A stretch of DNA of 8,355 nucleotides from an uncultured Erysipelotrichaceae bacterium (lineage in GTDB: Bacteria > Bacillota_I > Bacilli_A > RF39 > UBA660): positions 1-8,355 of the forward strand of contig CACYBN010000105.1 of the NCBI GenBank assembly GCA_902772675.1, read 5' to 3'. Shown here one piece after another: positions 5,839 to 8,355 of this stretch (within the stretch, counting starts at the first letter, position 1; every line of letters begins with the position of its first letter). A program made the position numbers and the translations under genes. Below the pieces are notes generated by a model. That model did not search any database, was not told where the DNA came from, and saw nothing but the letters and a program-made list of their open reading frames with translations.

Positions 5839-6552
5839 ATGAAGAAGTTTATGTATACCTTTATTTTTATATTTTCAATTATTCTTTTTGGAAGTTGTAC
5901 TTTCTTTAATATGTCTAGTGAAGAATATACTATTATTCATATAGATGATATTGGTAAAATACCGGGTGTAATCAAAAAAGAAGATAAAAGATATATAGAA
6001 GTAAATAATAGTAAATTTTATAATAATAAATATTTTTATGGATACTTATCTATAGATAATTCTAGTTTTAAAGAACCATTGTATCAATATAGTGATAATG
6101 ACTATTTTTTAACACATAATTCTAATTTAAAAAAGAAAAGTAGTGGAGCTACCTACTTAGATTATAGAGTTTCATTAAATACTAGAAAGATAATTATATA
6201 TGGACACAATAATAATAGATTATCTCTTCCATTTAGTTATTTAGAAAATTATAATGATGAAGAATTCTATAAAGAACATAAATATTTATATCTAGAAAAA
6301 GATAATAATATATATAAATATGAAATATTTTCTATTTATGTAGAAACTAGTGATTGGATTTATACTAAATTAAATTTTTCTGATAGTGAATATTTAAAAC
6401 ATTTAAAATTATTAAAATCTAGAAGTATATATGATAGTGATGTAGAACTTTCTAGTGATAAAAGAACTTTAATATTACAAACTTGTAGTAAAGATAAGAA
6501 ATATAGTAAGTATAAAAATAAATATTTATTAATAATTGCTATAGAAGTGTAA
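5839..6552 (+). CDS. Class B-like sortase, membrane-anchored, without a recognisable catalytic Arg
   Basis: This 237-residue protein is predicted to be a surface transpeptidase that would cut a sorting motif in an exported protein and attach it to the cell wall. An N-terminal hydrophobic segment (about 4-20) serves as anchor. FGSC at 17-20 resembles a lipobox but is atypical, with Phe at -3. The rest follows class B sortases in order: LYQYSDNDYFLTHNSN (about 81-96), GATYLDYR (103-110), IIIYGHNNN (118-126) with His123, a Phe-Tyr-x2-His stretch (FYKEHKYLYL, 143-152), KYEIFSIY (160-167), LLKSRSIYDSDVEL (191-204) and TLILQTCS (210-217) with the presumed nucleophile Cys216. After Cys216 the protein ends in KDKKYSKYKN then KYLLIIAIEV. 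No Arg occurs there, although sortases place a conserved Arg just before the last strand; Lys228 or Tyr229 is at that place. It stands alone between two terminators, with no substrate bearing a sorting signal in this window. Confidence 0.85.
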   Translation: MKKFMYTFIFIFSIILFGSCTFFNMSSEEYTIIHIDDIGKIPGVIKKEDKRYIEVNNSKFYNNKYFYGYLSIDNSSFKEPLYQYSDNDYFLTHNSNLKKKSSGATYLDYRVSLNTRKIIIYGHNNNRLSLPFSYLENYNDEEFYKEHKYLYLEKDNNIYKYEIFSIYVETSDWIYTKLNFSDSEYLKHLKLLKSRSIYDSDVELSSDKRTLILQTCSKDKKYSKYKNKYLLIIAIEV

Positions 6553-6593
6553 TATATTATTATTTATATGTAAAATTTATTTTAAAATTTAAT

Positions 6594-6618
6594 GGAATGT
6601 AGAAATACATTCTTTTTT
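6594..6618 (+). terminator. Rho-independent terminator after the sortase gene
   Basis: GAATGTA (6595-6601) and TACATTC (6606-6612) form a 7-base stem around a GAAA loop, followed by six T (6613-6618). It lies about 40 bases after the stop, unlike the stop-overlapping hairpins of the other genes. Confidence 0.85.
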
Positions 6619-6620
6619 CA

Positions 6621-6635
6621 TGATAAAATTATAAT
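6621..6635 (+). promoter_or_regulatory. Probable -10 region of the P-type ATPase gene
   Basis: TG at 6621-6622, one base, then TAAAAT (6624-6629) makes an extended -10, only two bases after the preceding T-tract. A TATAAT at 6630-6635 is an alternative, but transcription from it would start at or inside the Shine-Dalgarno sequence at 6642. No -35 is convincing. Confidence 0.5.
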
Positions 6636-6641
6636 TGTATT

Positions 6642-6648
6642 AGGTGAT
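6642..6648 (+). promoter_or_regulatory. Ribosome binding site that sets the ATPase start at 6653
   Basis: AGGTGAT is followed by four bases and ATG (6653). An in-frame ATG at 6647 overlaps this site and would leave no spacer, so 6653 is preferred. Confidence 0.85.
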
Positions 6649-6652
6649 GGAT

Positions 6653-8355
6653 ATGAATGATATAAAAGGTCTTAGTCAAAGAGAAGTTGATAAAAGAATT
6701 GAGAAGGGATTAGTCAATTTTGATGATTCTCCTAAAACTAAATCTATTGGTAGAATTTTTGCAGATAATATATTTACTTATTTTAATTTCTTAAATATTG
6801 TTTTAGGTGCTTTAGTATTTTTTGCTGGAGTAACTAATGGAGATATTTTTAATAGTTTAAAGAACTGTTTATTTATGGGAGTTATTATAGTTAATACTAT
6901 TATTAGTATTATAGAAGAGATAATTTCTAAAACTATTATTGATAAATTAGCAGTTATATCTGAAGCTAAATGTACAGTTATAAGAGATTCTAGAGAAGTT
7001 ATACTTCCATTAGATCAAGTAGTAATGGATGATATTATTAAGTTAAATTTAGGACATCAAATAATAGCGGATTCTGTAATAGTAGAAGGAGAAATTGAAG
7101 TAAATGAAGCTTTGATTACTGGTGAATCTAGTCCTAGAAAAAAGAAAGCTGGAGATGAATTATTATCAGGATCTTATGTAATATCAGGAGTATGTTATGC
7201 TAAGGTTATTCATGTAGGTAGTGATAATTATTCTGCTAAAATAACTAATGAAGCTAAATATAAAAAGAAAATTAATTCTTTAGTAATGGGATCTTTTACT
7301 AGAGTATTAAAGATTTTATCTATATTAATTATTCCAATTGGTATGTTGATGTTCTATAAAGAGTTTGCAATTACAAATAGTATTCCTGAAAGTATTTTTA
7401 CTACAGTAGCATCTCTTATAGGTATGATACCTGAAGGACTAATATTATTATCTAGTTCTGTAATGGCTGTAGGTATTATTAAATTGTATAAAGTTAATGT
7501 TTTAGTACAAGAGTTATATGCTATAGAAATACTTGCTAGAGTAGATACTATATGTTTAGATAAAACAGGTACTCTAACTGAAGGAAAGATGGTATTTAAG
7601 GGATTAGTACCTGCTAAAAAGAGTTCAGAAAAAGAATTAGATGAATTATTAAAAATGTATACATTAGCTAGTGAAGATACTAATATAACTATGACTGCTT
7701 TAAAGAATCATTATAAAGGTGAAAAGATTAAAGCTAAAAGTAGAGTTCCATTTTCATCTGATAGAAAGTATTCTTGTATAGAATTTGATGATTATACTCT
7801 ATATTTAGGAGCTCCTGAAGTATTATTTGATGATAATAAGATAATATCTGAATATTTAGATAATTATAGAGTAGTAGCTTTAGGTAAGTCTAAGAGTTTA
7901 AAAAAGGATTTAAAAGGAATTCAATGTATTGGATATTGTTTAATTGAGGATGTAATTAGACCATCTGCTAAAAAGACTTTAGATTATTTTAGAAAGAATA
8001 ATGTTGATGTAAAAATAATTTCTGGAGATAATATTGAAACAGTAATGAGTATTGCTAAAAGAGTAGGTCTTACTAATATGACTGGTATTAATTTATCTGA
8101 ACTAGAAGATTATGAACTTACTGAAGCAATAAAAAATTATTCGATCTTTGGTAGAGTTAAACCGGAACAAAAACAAATAATTATTAAGACTCTTAAAGAA
8201 GAGGGAAGAACTGTTGCAATGACAGGTGATGGAGTTAACGATGTATTAGCTCTTAAAGAGAGTGATTGTGCTATTTCAGTTAAAAGTGGATCTGATGCAG
8301 CACGTAATGTATCACAATTGATATTATTAAATGATGATTTTAATTCATTACCTAA
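6653..8355 (+). CDS. P-type cation-transporting ATPase, CtpE-like (3' end outside window)
   Basis: The frame stays open to the window edge, giving 567 residues of a protein usually near 780. It moves a cation across the membrane using ATP; the CtpE-like group is linked to calcium, but the ion here is inferred. The N-terminal motif GLSQREVDKRIEKGLVN (6-22) is followed by M1 and M2 (about 44-62 and 72-92) and the actuator domain with TGES at 156-159. M3 (about 217-235) and M4 follow, with PEGL at 260-263. The phosphorylation site is DKTGTLT, with Asp303 the phosphate acceptor. The nucleotide domain has GAPE (386-389), with Leu rather than Lys before it. DVIRP (433-437), SGDN (457-460) and TGDGVND (524-530) complete the catalytic set. 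All core residues are intact. The C-terminal membrane segments lie beyond the window. There is no N-terminal heavy-metal domain. Confidence 0.93.
   Translation, partial: MNDIKGLSQREVDKRIEKGLVNFDDSPKTKSIGRIFADNIFTYFNFLNIVLGALVFFAGVTNGDIFNSLKNCLFMGVIIVNTIISIIEEIISKTIIDKLAVISEAKCTVIRDSREVILPLDQVVMDDIIKLNLGHQIIADSVIVEGEIEVNEALITGESSPRKKKAGDELLSGSYVISGVCYAKVIHVGSDNYSAKITNEAKYKKKINSLVMGSFTRVLKILSILIIPIGMLMFYKEFAITNSIPESIFTTVASLIGMIPEGLILLSSSVMAVGIIKLYKVNVLVQELYAIEILARVDTICLDKTGTLTEGKMVFKGLVPAKKSSEKELDELLKMYTLASEDTNITMTALKNHYKGEKIKAKSRVPFSSDRKYSCIEFDDYTLYLGAPEVLFDDNKIISEYLDNYRVVALGKSKSLKKDLKGIQCIGYCLIEDVIRPSAKKTLDYFRKNNVDVKIISGDNIETVMSIAKRVGLTNMTGINLSELEDYELTEAIKNYSIFGRVKPEQKQIIIKTLKEEGRTVAMTGDGVNDVLALKESDCAISVKSGSDAARNVSQLILLNDDFNSLP

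Noticed and set aside
1..8355. Mollicute genetic code with TGA as Trp
   Set aside because: All intact genes use TGG for Trp and read through without TGA. Decoding the one TGA in the adenylation relic as Trp does not restore the carrier-protein frame.
1..8355. CRISPR arrays, tRNA or rRNA genes, insertion sequences
   Set aside because: I saw no regularly spaced repeats, cloverleaf-like segments, transposase motifs or terminal inverted repeats. The only repeats are terminator hairpins and the Ser tract.
6653..8355. Heavy-metal (CopA-like) P-type ATPase
   Set aside because: It has PEGL in M4 and no CPC motif or N-terminal CxxC metal domain, so it does not fit the P1B group.

Overview
The window is a very AT-rich, gene-dense piece of a low-GC Firmicute (Bacilli, Erysipelotrichia or RF39-like lineages are the best guess). 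Leu is mostly TTA, Arg mostly AGA, and most starts are preceded by the Shine-Dalgarno sequence AGGTGAT. Trp is TGG throughout and no frame needs TGA read through, so the standard code applies. I did not recognise a species.

Layout. Positions 1-113 (+) hold the last 36 codons of an unidentified gene. It converges on a decayed minus-strand locus (about 476 to 103): the C-terminal end of an amino-acid adenylation domain (PINNNGKIDRKAL motif, one internal stop, no N-terminal part) followed by a truncated phosphopantetheine carrier protein. Four plus-strand transcription units follow, and a fifth begins before the window ends. (1) 556-1824 is a membrane-anchored NodB-type polysaccharide deacetylase. 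(2) 1922-4809 is a two-gene operon: a single-pass surface protein with two copies of a DUF6273-like domain, then a membrane-anchored phosphodiester glycosidase (NAGPA fold) with a long Ser/Gly tail. (3) 4870-5781 is a cytoplasmic HD phosphohydrolase related to the YwfO/COG1078 group. (4) 5839-6552 is a class B-like sortase that keeps the catalytic His and Cys but has no Arg after the Cys. (5) 6653 to the window end is a P-type cation ATPase of the CtpE-like group, lacking its C-terminal membrane segments because the window stops.

How they fit together. The deacetylase, the DUF6273-like protein, the glycosidase and the sortase are all predicted to work outside the membrane, so the window reads as a cell-envelope neighbourhood. 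They are mostly separate transcription units, and a shared pathway is inference. No sortase sorting signal is visible in any protein here. The units are tightly packed: hairpin terminators overlap stop codons, and in one case the terminator T-tract overlaps the next promoter's -35 box. The most unusual points are the sortase without a recognisable catalytic Arg, the duplicated DUF6273-like protein coupled to a Ser-tailed glycosidase, and the adenylation/carrier relic. Nothing here amounts to a demonstrated new system.
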